The notes under the pieces were generated by a model. The model was not told where the DNA came from and ran no database searches. It saw nothing but the letters and a program-made list of their open reading frames with translations. A stretch of 64,000 nucleotides of DNA from JASGDN01 sp049841275 (GTDB taxonomy: Bacteria; Chloroflexota; Chloroflexia; Thermomicrobiales; UBA6265), in contig JASGDN010000055.1 of assembly GCA_049841275.1 (NCBI GenBank), forward strand, positions 1 through 64,000. The letters run 5' to 3'. Numbering within the stretch: the first letter of the stretch is position 1; each line of letters opens with the position of its first letter. The translations under genes were made by a program, and so were the position numbers. Shown piece by piece: positions 35,215 to 42,972 of the stretch.

Positions 35215-35583
35215 TCAGGATCGGACGAAGCATTCCAGTTCGACCCAGAGATCGTCGACGGCCTTCTGCCGCGCTTCGATGGCCTGGAGTTGCGTTTCAA
35301 ATACCGCCCGCATCCCACTCGATCGCACCGCATGGGAGATTTCCATCTCCCAGCCGCCTTTCGCCGCGCTCCGGATCTTGTTCGGCGTCAGGCGTCCGGA
35401 CCGGTTTTCGAGGGTCTTTCGCAGCCGGCGGAGGCGTTTCTGCTCGATCCTGATCTGCGCGATCGCCTCGTAGGCAGAGGCCCTGTCACGCAGGCCGAGC
35501 CGGCGGGTCGCCTCCAGGTCGAGGACATCACGGGCGAGGTCGATGGTGTCGTCGCGCCGGAAGATGCGACGAAGGGCGTTCAC
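35215..35583 (-). CDS. Hypothetical coiled-coil protein
   Basis: GTG at 35583 has AGGAGGTG just upstream, a very strong site, and gives 122 residues (VNALRRIFRRDDTIDLARDVL). The middle, AYEAIAQIRIEQKRLRRLRKTLENR, is a charged helix with coiled-coil heptads, and the C-terminus (AVFETQLQAIEARQKAVDDLWVELECF) is another. No known domain is recognised. The composition is charged, with no signal peptide or membrane segment. It lies downstream of, and convergent with, the histidine phosphatase gene. Confidence 0.55.
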   Translation of the reverse strand: MNALRRIFRRDDTIDLARDVLDLEATRRLGLRDRASAYEAIAQIRIEQKRLRRLRKTLENRSGRLTPNKIRSAAKGGWEMEISHAVRSSGMRAVFETQLQAIEARQKAVDDLWVELECFVRS

Positions 35584-36021
35584 GTGGCACCTCCTGCGAG
35601 ACGAAGGCGTGTGCAAAACCGGAACGGGTTAGCTCGTCTGACCTGCTTCAGGATACAGGCACATCTTATCTTTCTCCATGCTATGATCCGAACGAGGTCC
35701 AGGCGGGCCGGTATCGTCCCCTTTCAGCGGAGAACGTGATTCATGGCAGGTTTCGGCGGCACAATGGTCAGCGCCCGATAGCGGCTGCTCCACCAGACCC
35801 GGTCGATCGGTGACGATCGATGCCGCGCCATCCCGTTCGGGATGACGGTGCGTATCGGTATCCGGTCCACGTTCGGCCATGCGTCATCGTCGTGGGGCTT
35901 TCCCACGGCGTTTGTTGTGCCCGCTGTTCCGATGTCCTGCCGCATCATGCCGCGTCCATCGCGATCCCGCGCCGCACCGATCCCCGTGGGGAATCCCCTC
36001 ATCGCATGAGGATTTCCCTCG
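35584..36021. other. Intergenic, no supported gene
   Basis: A 438-bp stretch between the coiled-coil gene and the MFS gene. It holds a short AT-rich patch around 35650-35690 with TATGAT, a possible -10 element. No credible coding frame is seen on either strand. Confidence 0.4.
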
Positions 36022-37253
36022 ATGTTCTCGTTTGCGCTCCATCCCTCGAGCCTGCGTTCCCTTACCGTGACGCAGCATGTCGCCTTTATCTCCTTCTTCG
36101 GCCAGCTCTACTTCTTCGTGCCGGTGATGACGCCCTACCTGCGGGATGAGGGACTCGGCATGGCCCAGATCGCCGGATTGCAGACCATCCTGCTCTGGGC
36201 GATGCTCGTGATGGAGGTGCCGACCGGTGTCCTCGCCGACCGTCTCGGGCATCGCCGCAGCTACCAGATCGCGTTGGGCATGACCATTCTCGCGGAACTC
36301 TGGTTCGCCTTCTCGCACACCTATCCGATGTTCATCGTCTCCCAGGTGATCGCGGGCACCGGTTTCGCATTTGCGTCCGGCAGCGTCGACGCCTACGTCT
36401 ACGAGGCGTTGCCGGAGGACGATCGCACGCGGCGGATGCAGCAGGCGCGCGGGCTCATCGGCGCGGCGTACAACCTTGCCAGCCTCGTCGCGTATGGGAC
36501 CACGGCATTCGTTACGGCCGACCTCACCCACGGGCGGATGTATCTCACCCTCTGGATGGGCATTGCCGGGCTGAGCGCCGGGTTCCTGCTCGGGCTCACG
36601 CTGAGGGAACCAGTGCGGTTGGAGGGGCACCACGAACGGCCGAAGAGCCTCATGCTCCTGCGTCAGGGTTGGGAGACGATCCGGCACGACCGCGCGCTCC
36701 AGCAGGTCATGCTGCTCGCGGTCCTTACCAATGCGTTCGGCGCGCATCTCCTCGTCTTCTACCAGCAGGACTTCCTGGAGACGGGTGTCTCCGGACGCTG
36801 GTTCGGGCTGGCGTTGGGACTCGGCTCTGCCGTGGCGATCTTCACGCAGATGCACGCCTGGCGGCTGGTTCCCCGCTTCGGGACGCGCGGCGCACTGATC
36901 GTCGCGACCGGATTACCGGATTGCCGGGCGTGCTCTACCTGGCGATGGCGGCGAACGGGCACCCTGTCGGGGCCGTTGTCCTCTTCGTCGTGCAGTGGGG
37001 CGCGTTTCAACCCTGCGGACCGCTCTTCTCCGGCCTCTACAACGAGCGGATTCCTGATGGTGTGCGGGCGACAGCCCTCTCGTTGATCAGCGGCATCACG
37101 ACGCTCTACGTCGGGGCGATGGGTATCCTGCTCGGCTGGCTCTCGGAGCGGTCGCTGGCGATGACGTTCGGCCTGATGGGCGGGATCATCCTGGCCGGCG
37201 TGGCGGCCCTGGCATTCCGTTCGAGGCGAGATGCGGTGCTTGCCGAGGCGTAA
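36022..37253 (+). pseudogene. MFS transporter, frameshifted by 8-bp tandem duplication
   Basis: From ATG 36022 the frame reads VAFISFFGQLYFFVPVMTPYLR and MEVPTGVLADRLGHRRSYQ (the MFS cytoplasmic loop), then further helices up to GALIVATGLP. The frame then diverges into nonsense and ends at 37086. A second frame carries on with GVLYLAMAANGHPVGAVVLF, QWGAFQPCGPLFSGLYNERI and the final helices, ending at 37253. The junction is CCGGATTA (36908-36915) followed by CCGGATTG (36916-36923), a near-perfect 8-bp tandem repeat. Removing one copy restores ATGLPGVLYLA in one frame. Full length would be about 400 residues. The gene is therefore probably inactive unless the duplication is an error. Confidence 0.8.
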
Positions 37254-37259
37254 GCCGTG

Positions 37260-38090
37260 TTACGTCCGGCGCGCGAGAATGAGCTCGTAGCGATAGGCCT
37301 TGGCGATCCGGCCGCTGAACTCACGGTCGATCAGGTCGCCGAGGCACCCGAGCAATCCGGCGCGCCGTTCGGCATCGAGCACGATGTGCCCGGAGTAGGT
37401 GCCGAGCAGGTCGAGATAGTCCTGTCGGGTGGATGGCACGATCTCCCGCCACTGCTGGACACCGGCGAGCTGGAAGGCGGGGTGGTCGTCGATCTCGGAG
37501 GTGTCGGGCGGTTCGTTCCAGGCTGGCAGCGTCTCATCCGGCGAGGCGCCGGGCATCCAGCGGAGATAGCATTCCTGGGCCTTGGCGAAGAACGCCTCGT
37601 CTCCACCGGCAGCGTGAGCGTAGCCGAGGATCGCCAGCGTGCCGCCTGGCCGCAGGAGGGCAGCAATACGGTCGAGCCTCGTCTGCCGGTCGAGCCAATG
37701 GAAGGCAGTCGCGGCGAGCACGAGATCGAACGGCGGCGTTCCTGCTGGAGGTGTCCACGCCTCGAACGCGGAGTCGATGACGGTCACGTTCGGGAAGCCG
37801 GCGAGTTCCCGCCAGGCGATAGCTGCCATCGCGGGGCCGGGTTCGAGCGCGGTGATGGCGAGCCCGCGTTCGGCGAGCGGACGGGTAGCGATGCCGGTTC
37901 CTGCGCCGATCTCCAGCACCCGGTTACCGGGTATCAGGTTCGCACCGTCGATCAGGGCATCGACGATGTGTGTGGGATAGCGTGGCCGCAAGCGGTGATA
38001 GTCGTCGGCGGTGACATCGAAGCGGAGTCCCAGGTCGGGATCGGTGGCGAGCGGATCGTCAGGCCGGGCGTTGGTTGGTGGGGTGGTCAC
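37260..38090 (-). CDS. Class I SAM-dependent methyltransferase
   Basis: GTG at 38090 begins a 276-residue protein. Motif I is VLEIGAGTGIATRPLAERG (about 58-76), next ALEPGPAMAAIA, and DLVLAATAFHWLDR (near 122), typical of small-molecule methyltransferases of the Methyltransf_11/25 group. No membrane segment. Its stop lies 7 nt from the MFS pseudogene end, in convergent orientation. A small upstream frame overlaps its start by 32 nt. The acceptor molecule is unknown. Confidence 0.85.
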   Translation of the reverse strand: MTTPPTNARPDDPLATDPDLGLRFDVTADDYHRLRPRYPTHIVDALIDGANLIPGNRVLEIGAGTGIATRPLAERGLAITALEPGPAMAAIAWRELAGFPNVTVIDSAFEAWTPPAGTPPFDLVLAATAFHWLDRQTRLDRIAALLRPGGTLAILGYAHAAGGDEAFFAKAQECYLRWMPGASPDETLPAWNEPPDTSEIDDHPAFQLAGVQQWREIVPSTRQDYLDLLGTYSGHIVLDAERRAGLLGCLGDLIDREFSGRIAKAYRYELILARRT

Positions 38091-38235
38091 GGTCGGGAAC
38101 CTCGTCTTGGGAGGCCATCCAGCGGGGCGGCGCGTCGGCGTGTGGCGGCGGGGTATTTCGCCGGGTGCTGCGATTGGCGATGGCCGCGATGAGTTCGCAG
38201 CATATTCCGAGGAGTTCGATGATGGCGAGGATCAT
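38059..38235 (-). CDS. Possible small membrane protein (58 aa)
   Basis: A frame from ATG 38235 to TGA 38059 encodes MILAIIELLGICCELIAAIA, one hydrophobic helix, followed by a polar, Pro-rich tail (ANRSTRRNTPPPHADAPP). It overlaps the start of the methyltransferase by 32 nt, as expected for coupled genes. The ribosome binding site is weak (GAGA region), and there is no homology I recognise. The codons of the hydrophobic part are GC-rich at the third position (ATC, CTC, GCC). It is plausible but unproven. Confidence 0.35.
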   Translation of the reverse strand: MILAIIELLGICCELIAAIANRSTRRNTPPPHADAPPRWMASQDEVPDRDHPTNQRPA

Positions 38236-38356
38236 GATGGCATCTCGTGGCGGATCAGTCGAGGAGGGACAGTTCGATGCGCGCCGGTTCCGGCATCAGG
38301 CTTCGATGGAGGAACGCTGGAAGGCTGGCCCATGTTCCTGCGAATGCGTGAAGTAG

Positions 38357-38384
38357 ACGCCCGGGCGCGTCGGCGCCCGGGCGT
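38357..38384 (-). terminator. Perfect 12-bp hairpin after the DUF305 gene
   Basis: ACGCCCGGGCGC (38357-38368) and its complement (38373-38384) enclose a GTCG loop, 21 nt past the DUF305 gene's stop codon on the minus strand. It ends the copper-island transcript. Confidence 0.65.
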
Positions 38385-38404
38385 CACGATGGTCCCCTAC
38401 GGGA

Positions 38405-39157
38405 CTAGCTCGCCGGGGTGGCGGTGCCGTTCCCAGTGAGTTCGGCCCGGATAGCGGTCAACTCGTCGATCTCGGCCTGCTGCGCCGCGATCACATTCTT
38501 GGCGGTCGTCTTGATCTCCGGATGCTCGGCCTTTTCCAGAGCGATTTTCGAGACGTCGATCGCCATCTGGTGATGCGGGATCGTCTGGTCGATGAAGGCG
38601 AGGTCCGGATTGTCGGCCGAGCAGAACGCCGCGACCTGCGTCGTAGCGTCCATCTCGTGCATCATCTCGTCCATCGTACCCACGGGCATTGCTTTCAGCA
38701 TCGCCATCATGCTGTGCTCGCTCATATCCGGTTCGGCGCTGCCGTACCACTCCTCGCGCCAGGCGGCCATCTGCTCGGTCTCGGTCGATTGTGTGGCGAC
38801 AATGTTCTCCGCCATCTGGATCAGCCGGGGATCGGTGAGGCGCGGCAGTGCCGCCTGTGCCAGGGCGATGATGCTCTCGTGATGCGGGATCATCATGTCG
38901 ATGTAGAGCTGGTCGAACGGATAGGCTCCATGATCCATTCCGTCCATGGCCATCGGCGTCGAAGACGACGAGGGGTTCGTGCCCATGCCGGGCGTCATGT
39001 CGCAACTCCATGGCGTTGGGGAGGCGGACGGCGTGCCCTCATCGTGCATGTGGCCGGACTGGGCGAAGGCGACGACCGGCGTGCCGAGCAGCGAGACGGT
39101 GAGCGCGGCGGCGATCGAGAGACGGTTCAGGGATGGGCGAGTCGAAAAGAAGGCCAT
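38405..39157 (-). CDS. Secreted DUF305 domain protein
   Basis: ATG at 39157 has AGGAGC upstream; 250 residues. The signal is LNRLSIAAALTVSLLGTPVVAFAQ. The mature N-terminus is Ser/Thr/Pro/Met-rich (GHMHDEGTPSASPTPW). DUF305 halves are MMIPHHESIIALAQAAL and TIPHHQMAIDVSKIALE, with the paired histidines typical of the family, plus Met-rich patches (MMAMLKAMPVGTMDEMMHEMD). Such proteins are often next to copper ATPases, and the His/Met clusters are likely metal ligands. It is downstream of the CopB-like gene and may help extracellular copper handling. Confidence 0.82.
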   Translation of the reverse strand: MAFFSTRPSLNRLSIAAALTVSLLGTPVVAFAQSGHMHDEGTPSASPTPWSCDMTPGMGTNPSSSSTPMAMDGMDHGAYPFDQLYIDMMIPHHESIIALAQAALPRLTDPRLIQMAENIVATQSTETEQMAAWREEWYGSAEPDMSEHSMMAMLKAMPVGTMDEMMHEMDATTQVAAFCSADNPDLAFIDQTIPHHQMAIDVSKIALEKAEHPEIKTTAKNVIAAQQAEIDELTAIRAELTGNGTATPAS

Positions 39158-39231
39158 GAGAAGCTCCTGTCTGGGATGGCTGGTTCGCATACGATAGCGT
39201 CTGTGGCCGGAACGGCCGGAGGGTCACCGGC

Positions 39232-39645
39232 CTAGATCAGATACACCTGCAGGAGCGCTCGCCGGACGGTTGGCGGTTGGGAGGGTGGCGGCGAGAATGG
39301 CTCGATCCCGATGCTGTTCCGGTCGTTGGCTGGAGGCGACGGGAGAATCGCGGCTGCGCCGGACCCGAGGGAGACACCCGGAACGGGATTTGGCGCACCG
39401 ATGCGAATCGTGATGCAGGTCTCATGCGTGGGAGCGGGGATGTCGGGCGCGATGATGGCGTCCGCCGGGAGACTGGAGTCGGTCATCGTCCCCCGGTGGG
39501 CATCGTGATGGCCGCTTGCGCTGGTCTCGGTCATTGCCGCGTGGTCGTCCTCGTAGACGATGTGCCCGGCGTGAGCCATCCAGCCATCGTGCAGGAGGAA
39601 GGCCACGGGAAGCACGAGTGCGATCAGCATTGGGGGACGGCTCAT
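39232..39645 (-). CDS. Small secreted His-rich protein of the copper island
   Basis: ATG at 39645 overlaps the ATPase stop (ATGA), so the two are translationally coupled; 137 residues. The N-terminus MLIALVLPVAFLLHDGWMAHAGH is a signal peptide or anchor. It is followed by a His/Asp/Glu-rich stretch (HIVYEDDHAAM, SGHHDAHRG) and a Pro/Ser-rich tail. No known domain is recognised. The metal-ligand-rich sequence and its position between copB and the DUF305 gene suggest copper binding in the periplasm or cell wall; this is inference. Confidence 0.6.
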   Translation of the reverse strand: MSRPPMLIALVLPVAFLLHDGWMAHAGHIVYEDDHAAMTETSASGHHDAHRGTMTDSSLPADAIIAPDIPAPTHETCITIRIGAPNPVPGVSLGSGAAAILPSPPANDRNSIGIEPFSPPPSQPPTVRRALLQVYLI

Positions 39646-41825
39646 TCCGGGCCTCTCCGGAGATCGAGGCCGCGCAGGGTCTGGGCGTTCAGCGCGACGA
39701 TGATGGTGGAGAGGCTCATCATGACCGCGCCGACGGCCGGATTCAGCACGAATCCCCACGGGGCCAGCACGCCGGCCGCCAGCGGAATCGCGATCACGTT
39801 GTACCCGGTGGCCCAGACCAGGTTCTGGATCATCTTGCGGTAGCTGGCGGCCGACAGCGTGCGGACGCCGGAGACGGCACGAGGATCGCTGCTGGCGAGC
39901 ACGATGCCCGCCGAGGCGATGGCGATGTCCGTTCCGGCACCGATCGCGATCCCGACATCCGCCTGGGCGAGAGCCGGGGCGTCGTTGACGCCGTCTCCGA
40001 CCATCGCGACCTGCTCGCCGCGCTGCTGGATGGCGCTCACCTGCGCCTGCTTGTCTCCGGGCAGGACTTCGGCGAGAACCTGGTCGATGCCGACCTCCTC
40101 CGCAACCGAGCGCGCGTCACCGGTCATCATTTCCACGCGAATACCCTGCGCGTGCAGTTCGGCAATGGCTTCCTTCGATTCGGGTCGGACGCGATCCTCC
40201 AGTGAAAGCGCCCCGACGACCCGTCCATTGGCTACGACATGCAGAACCGCCGCGCCACGCGCCGCCCAGTCCGCCTCCACCTTCTGCAGGGACGCCGGGA
40301 TGTCCAGGGAGCGCTCGCGCAGCATCGCCGGCCCGCCAACGGCGACCTCCCGGCCATCGACCGTCGCGCGGACGCCACGCCCGGCATCGGACGCGAAATT
40401 GCTCGCTACCGGAATGGACAGGCCGCGCTCGTTCGCAGCGGTGACGATGGCGCGGGCGAGAGGATGTTCGCTGTCGGCCTCGACCGCTGCTGCCAGGGCG
40501 AGCAGATCGTCGTCGGTCGTGGTCCCGGCGGCTGGGGCGATGTCGTGGACGACGTGCGCGCCTTCCGTGAGGGTGCCCGTCTTGTCGAACAGTACGGTGT
40601 CGACCGTCCGCATCTTTTCGAGTGCCAGGCGATCCTTGACGAGGATGCCCTGCTTCGCCGCGACGGCGGTCGAGATCGCGATCACGAGCGGGATCGCCAG
40701 CCCCAGCGCGTGCGGGCAGGAGATGACGAGCACCGTGACAGTCCGTTCGACTGCTTCGCTGACGGTGCCGACGAGCGACCAGACAACGAAGGTGACGATG
40801 CCGGCACCGACCGCCACGTAGAAGAGGATGGCGGCGAAGCGGTCCGCGAGGGCCTGCGCGCGGGAGCGGGACGATTGCGCCTCGGCCACCATGCGCTGGA
40901 TGCCTGCGAGCGTGGTGTCGTCGCCAAGGGCATTCACCTGGGTGCGGAGCGATGCGTCGCTTACCACCGTTCCGGCGACGATACGGTCGCCGACGCTCCG
41001 TTCGACGGGACGCGATTCGCCGGTGATCATCGATTCGTCCACTTCGGCCTGCCCCTGGATGATGGTGGCGTCAGCAGGGACGCGCCCGCCCGGCCGGACC
41101 AGCACCGTGTCACCGACTGCCAGGGAGGATACGGGCACGATTTGTGTGGAGCCGTCAGTGGCGATGCGCTCCGCCTCATCGGGAAGCAGGGGGGCGAGGG
41201 CGTCGAGCGCGCCCTGTGCCTGGCCGATGGCCTGCATCTCCTGCCAGTGCCCGAGCAGCATGACGGTGACGAGCAGGGCCAGTTCCCACCAGAAGTCGAG
41301 ATCGAGCCAACCGAACGAGGTGGCGACGCTGGCGACCCAGGCGACGACGATCGCGAGCGAGATGAGGAGCATCATCCCGGGTTGGCGATCTTTCAGCTCG
41401 TCCCATCCACCCTTCAGGAAGACCCTGCCCCCGTAGACGAAGACGACGGTGCCGAGGACCGGGGCGACCCAGTCGCTGCCGGGGAAGGAGGGCATGGAGA
41501 AATGCAGCCAGTCCTGCACCATCTCGCTGTAGAGGACCACCGGAATCGAGAGCAGGAGGCTGAGCCAGAACCGGTCGCGGAACATCGCGACGCTGTGGCC
41601 GGCATGCTTGTCGTGCCCGCCACCGTGTCCGACGTGTGTGCTGTGATCTGCATGTCCCGTGTGGCTGCTTCCGTGGCCCATCGCCGCGCGATCGTCCTGC
41701 ATGCCTGCATGACCCTCGTGCGCCGGATCCAATGCAGGGTGATCGTGCACATGGGCGGCTGTATGGTTCCCGTTACCCTGCATGTCGTGATGGTGGTGTT
41801 TGGGATCGGTTGGTGCTGGGTGCAT
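39642..41825 (-). CDS. copB: Copper-translocating P-type ATPase, CopB type
   Basis: This 727-residue P1B ATPase exports copper or silver. A His-rich N-terminus (residues 1-80, e.g. KHHHHDMQ, HGGGHDKHAGH) replaces CxxC domains. Then come six to eight helices. TGES (268-271) is the actuator, CPH (370-372) the membrane metal motif that defines the CopB (CPH) class rather than CPC, DKTGTLT (414-420) the phosphorylation site, HP (454-455) and GDGVNDAP (610-617) the nucleotide domain. A CsoR-like operator and a leader hairpin lie upstream. Downstream genes encode likely secreted metal-binding proteins. Confidence 0.93.
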   Translation of the reverse strand: MHPAPTDPKHHHHDMQGNGNHTAAHVHDHPALDPAHEGHAGMQDDRAAMGHGSSHTGHADHSTHVGHGGGHDKHAGHSVAMFRDRFWLSLLLSIPVVLYSEMVQDWLHFSMPSFPGSDWVAPVLGTVVFVYGGRVFLKGGWDELKDRQPGMMLLISLAIVVAWVASVATSFGWLDLDFWWELALLVTVMLLGHWQEMQAIGQAQGALDALAPLLPDEAERIATDGSTQIVPVSSLAVGDTVLVRPGGRVPADATIIQGQAEVDESMITGESRPVERSVGDRIVAGTVVSDASLRTQVNALGDDTTLAGIQRMVAEAQSSRSRAQALADRFAAILFYVAVGAGIVTFVVWSLVGTVSEAVERTVTVLVISCPHALGLAIPLVIAISTAVAAKQGILVKDRLALEKMRTVDTVLFDKTGTLTEGAHVVHDIAPAAGTTTDDDLLALAAAVEADSEHPLARAIVTAANERGLSIPVASNFASDAGRGVRATVDGREVAVGGPAMLRERSLDIPASLQKVEADWAARGAAVLHVVANGRVVGALSLEDRVRPESKEAIAELHAQGIRVEMMTGDARSVAEEVGIDQVLAEVLPGDKQAQVSAIQQRGEQVAMVGDGVNDAPALAQADVGIAIGAGTDIAIASAGIVLASSDPRAVSGVRTLSAASYRKMIQNLVWATGYNVIAIPLAAGVLAPWGFVLNPAVGAVMMSLSTIIVALNAQTLRGLDLRRGPE

Positions 41826-41842
41826 GGACGCCCTTGCCTTTC

Positions 41843-41866
41843 AGAGGCTTCGACAGCGAAGCCTCT
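41843..41866 (-). promoter_or_regulatory. Leader hairpin before copB
   Basis: AGAGGCTTCG (41843-41852) and CGAAGCCTCT (41857-41866) form a perfect 10-bp stem with an ACAG loop. It lies 17 nt before the copB start and close to its ribosome binding site (AAAGGCAAGGG), so it may affect translation or transcript stability. Confidence 0.45.
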
Positions 41867-41870
41867 CCAT

Positions 41871-41887
41871 ATACCCCTCTAGGGTAT
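41871..41887 (-). promoter_or_regulatory. CsoR-like copper operator
   Basis: ATACCCCTCTAGGGTAT has perfect 6-bp arms (ATACCC/GGGTAT) around 5 nt. A short dyad of a C tract and a G tract flanked by AT/TA is the shape of known CsoR operators. It lies 45 nt before the copB start, where a promoter should be. No CsoR gene is in the window. Confidence 0.5.
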
Positions 41888-41947
41888 CACGGGTGGCAAT
41901 CAGGGCGTTCGATGACATCGGAACAGAGGCTTGACGATATGGCGCGA

Positions 41948-42006
41948 GAGGGATTTAACCTTGAAAATCATCCACAAGCTGGATGATTTTCAAGGTTAAA
42001 TCCCTC
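41948..42006 (-). terminator. Perfect 27-bp AT-rich inverted repeat
   Basis: Arms 41948-41974 and 41980-42006 are exact 27-bp complements with a CAAGC loop (core TTAACCTTGAAAATCATCC). It lies 48 nt after the stop of the second importer's permease, so it should terminate that operon before the copB promoter. It is notably AT-rich for this genome and unusually long. Confidence 0.6.
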
Positions 42007-42054
42007 CGCCAGCGTTGGGCGAGTGGATGCTGACCGGAGGAAATTCCGGTTGTC

Positions 42055-42972
42055 CTACCGGCGGCGGTGGCGCGGGTCGAGGGCGTCGCGGAGCCCATCG
42101 CCCATCAGGTTGAACGCCAGCACCGTGATGAAGATCGCCAGGCCGGGGAACAGCGTCAGCCACCAGGCGCCGTAGAGCAGTTCGCTCTGCCCCTCCTGCA
42201 GCATGTTTCCCCACGATGGCGTCGGAATCTGGACACCCAGGCCAAGGTAGCTGAGGCTCGCCTCAAGCAGGATCGCGTAGGACAGCCAGAGTGTTGTCTC
42301 GACGATGATGATCGCCAAGGCGTTCGGGAAGAGGTGTTTCCACATCAGCCGCGCCGGGCTCGCGCCGACCGCCCTGGCCGCGGTCACGAACTCCTGTCCC
42401 TTCAGTTGCAGGAATTGCCCGCGGACCAATCGCGCTGCGCCCGGCCAGGAGGAGACACCGATCACGATGATCGTTGTTCGCAGGCTGGGCCGGAAGAGCG
42501 AGGCTGCCGTGATCAGCAGCAGGATCAGCGGAATCGCGAGCAGGATGTCGGTCAGGCGCATCAGGAACGCATCCACCAAGCCGCCGAAGAAGCCAGCGAG
42601 CGCCCCCAGCACCGTACCGATCGTCATCACGATCACGACGGAGGCGAATCCTGCGGCAAGCGAGACCTGGCCACCCTTGATGAGGCGGGAATAGACATCG
42701 CGGCCGGAGCGGTCGGTGCCCATCCAGAACTCGGCGGAGGGTGGTTTCGTACGGTTGCCGAAGGTGATTTCGTCGGGAGGGTGATGCATCAGCAACGGCG
42801 CGGCAATCGCCGAGGCATAGAGCAACAGGATGACGACCAGTCCGACGATCGCCAGCTTGTTCTCCATGAATCGCGCCACAACCGGGAACCGTTTGCGTGG
42901 CGGCATCGAGGCCGCTTCCAGCGCCGTGGTGGAGGAAGCGTTGGGTGTTGTGGATGATGAAATGGCGCTCAA
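42055..42972 (-). CDS. ABC transporter permease, DppC/OppC type
   Basis: This 305-residue inner-membrane permease has an N-terminal cytoplasmic tail, ENKLAIVGLVVILLLYASAIAAPLL (helix 1), FWMGTDRSGRDVYSRLIKGG (the HxLGTDxxGRD signature), LTDILLAIPLILLLI, and the EAA loop EFVTAARAVGASPARLMWKHLFPN. Its start overlaps the previous permease by 4 nt (42969-42972). No ATPase gene is nearby, so the ATPases of the other importer (10182-12435) or others may be shared. Confidence 0.9.
   Translation of the reverse strand: MSAISSSTTPNASSTTALEAASMPPRKRFPVVARFMENKLAIVGLVVILLLYASAIAAPLLMHHPPDEITFGNRTKPPSAEFWMGTDRSGRDVYSRLIKGGQVSLAAGFASVVIVMTIGTVLGALAGFFGGLVDAFLMRLTDILLAIPLILLLITAASLFRPSLRTTIIVIGVSSWPGAARLVRGQFLQLKGQEFVTAARAVGASPARLMWKHLFPNALAIIIVETTLWLSYAILLEASLSYLGLGVQIPTPSWGNMLQEGQSELLYGAWWLTLFPGLAIFITVLAFNLMGDGLRDALDPRHRRR

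Noticed and set aside
35724..36002. 92-codon minus-strand frame before the MFS gene
   Set aside because: Composition typical of non-coding GC-rich DNA; no start signal.
36669..37253. Separate small membrane gene downstream of the MFS gene
   Set aside because: Its first part is a shadow of the MFS gene; only the last part continues the MFS protein after the 8-bp duplication.
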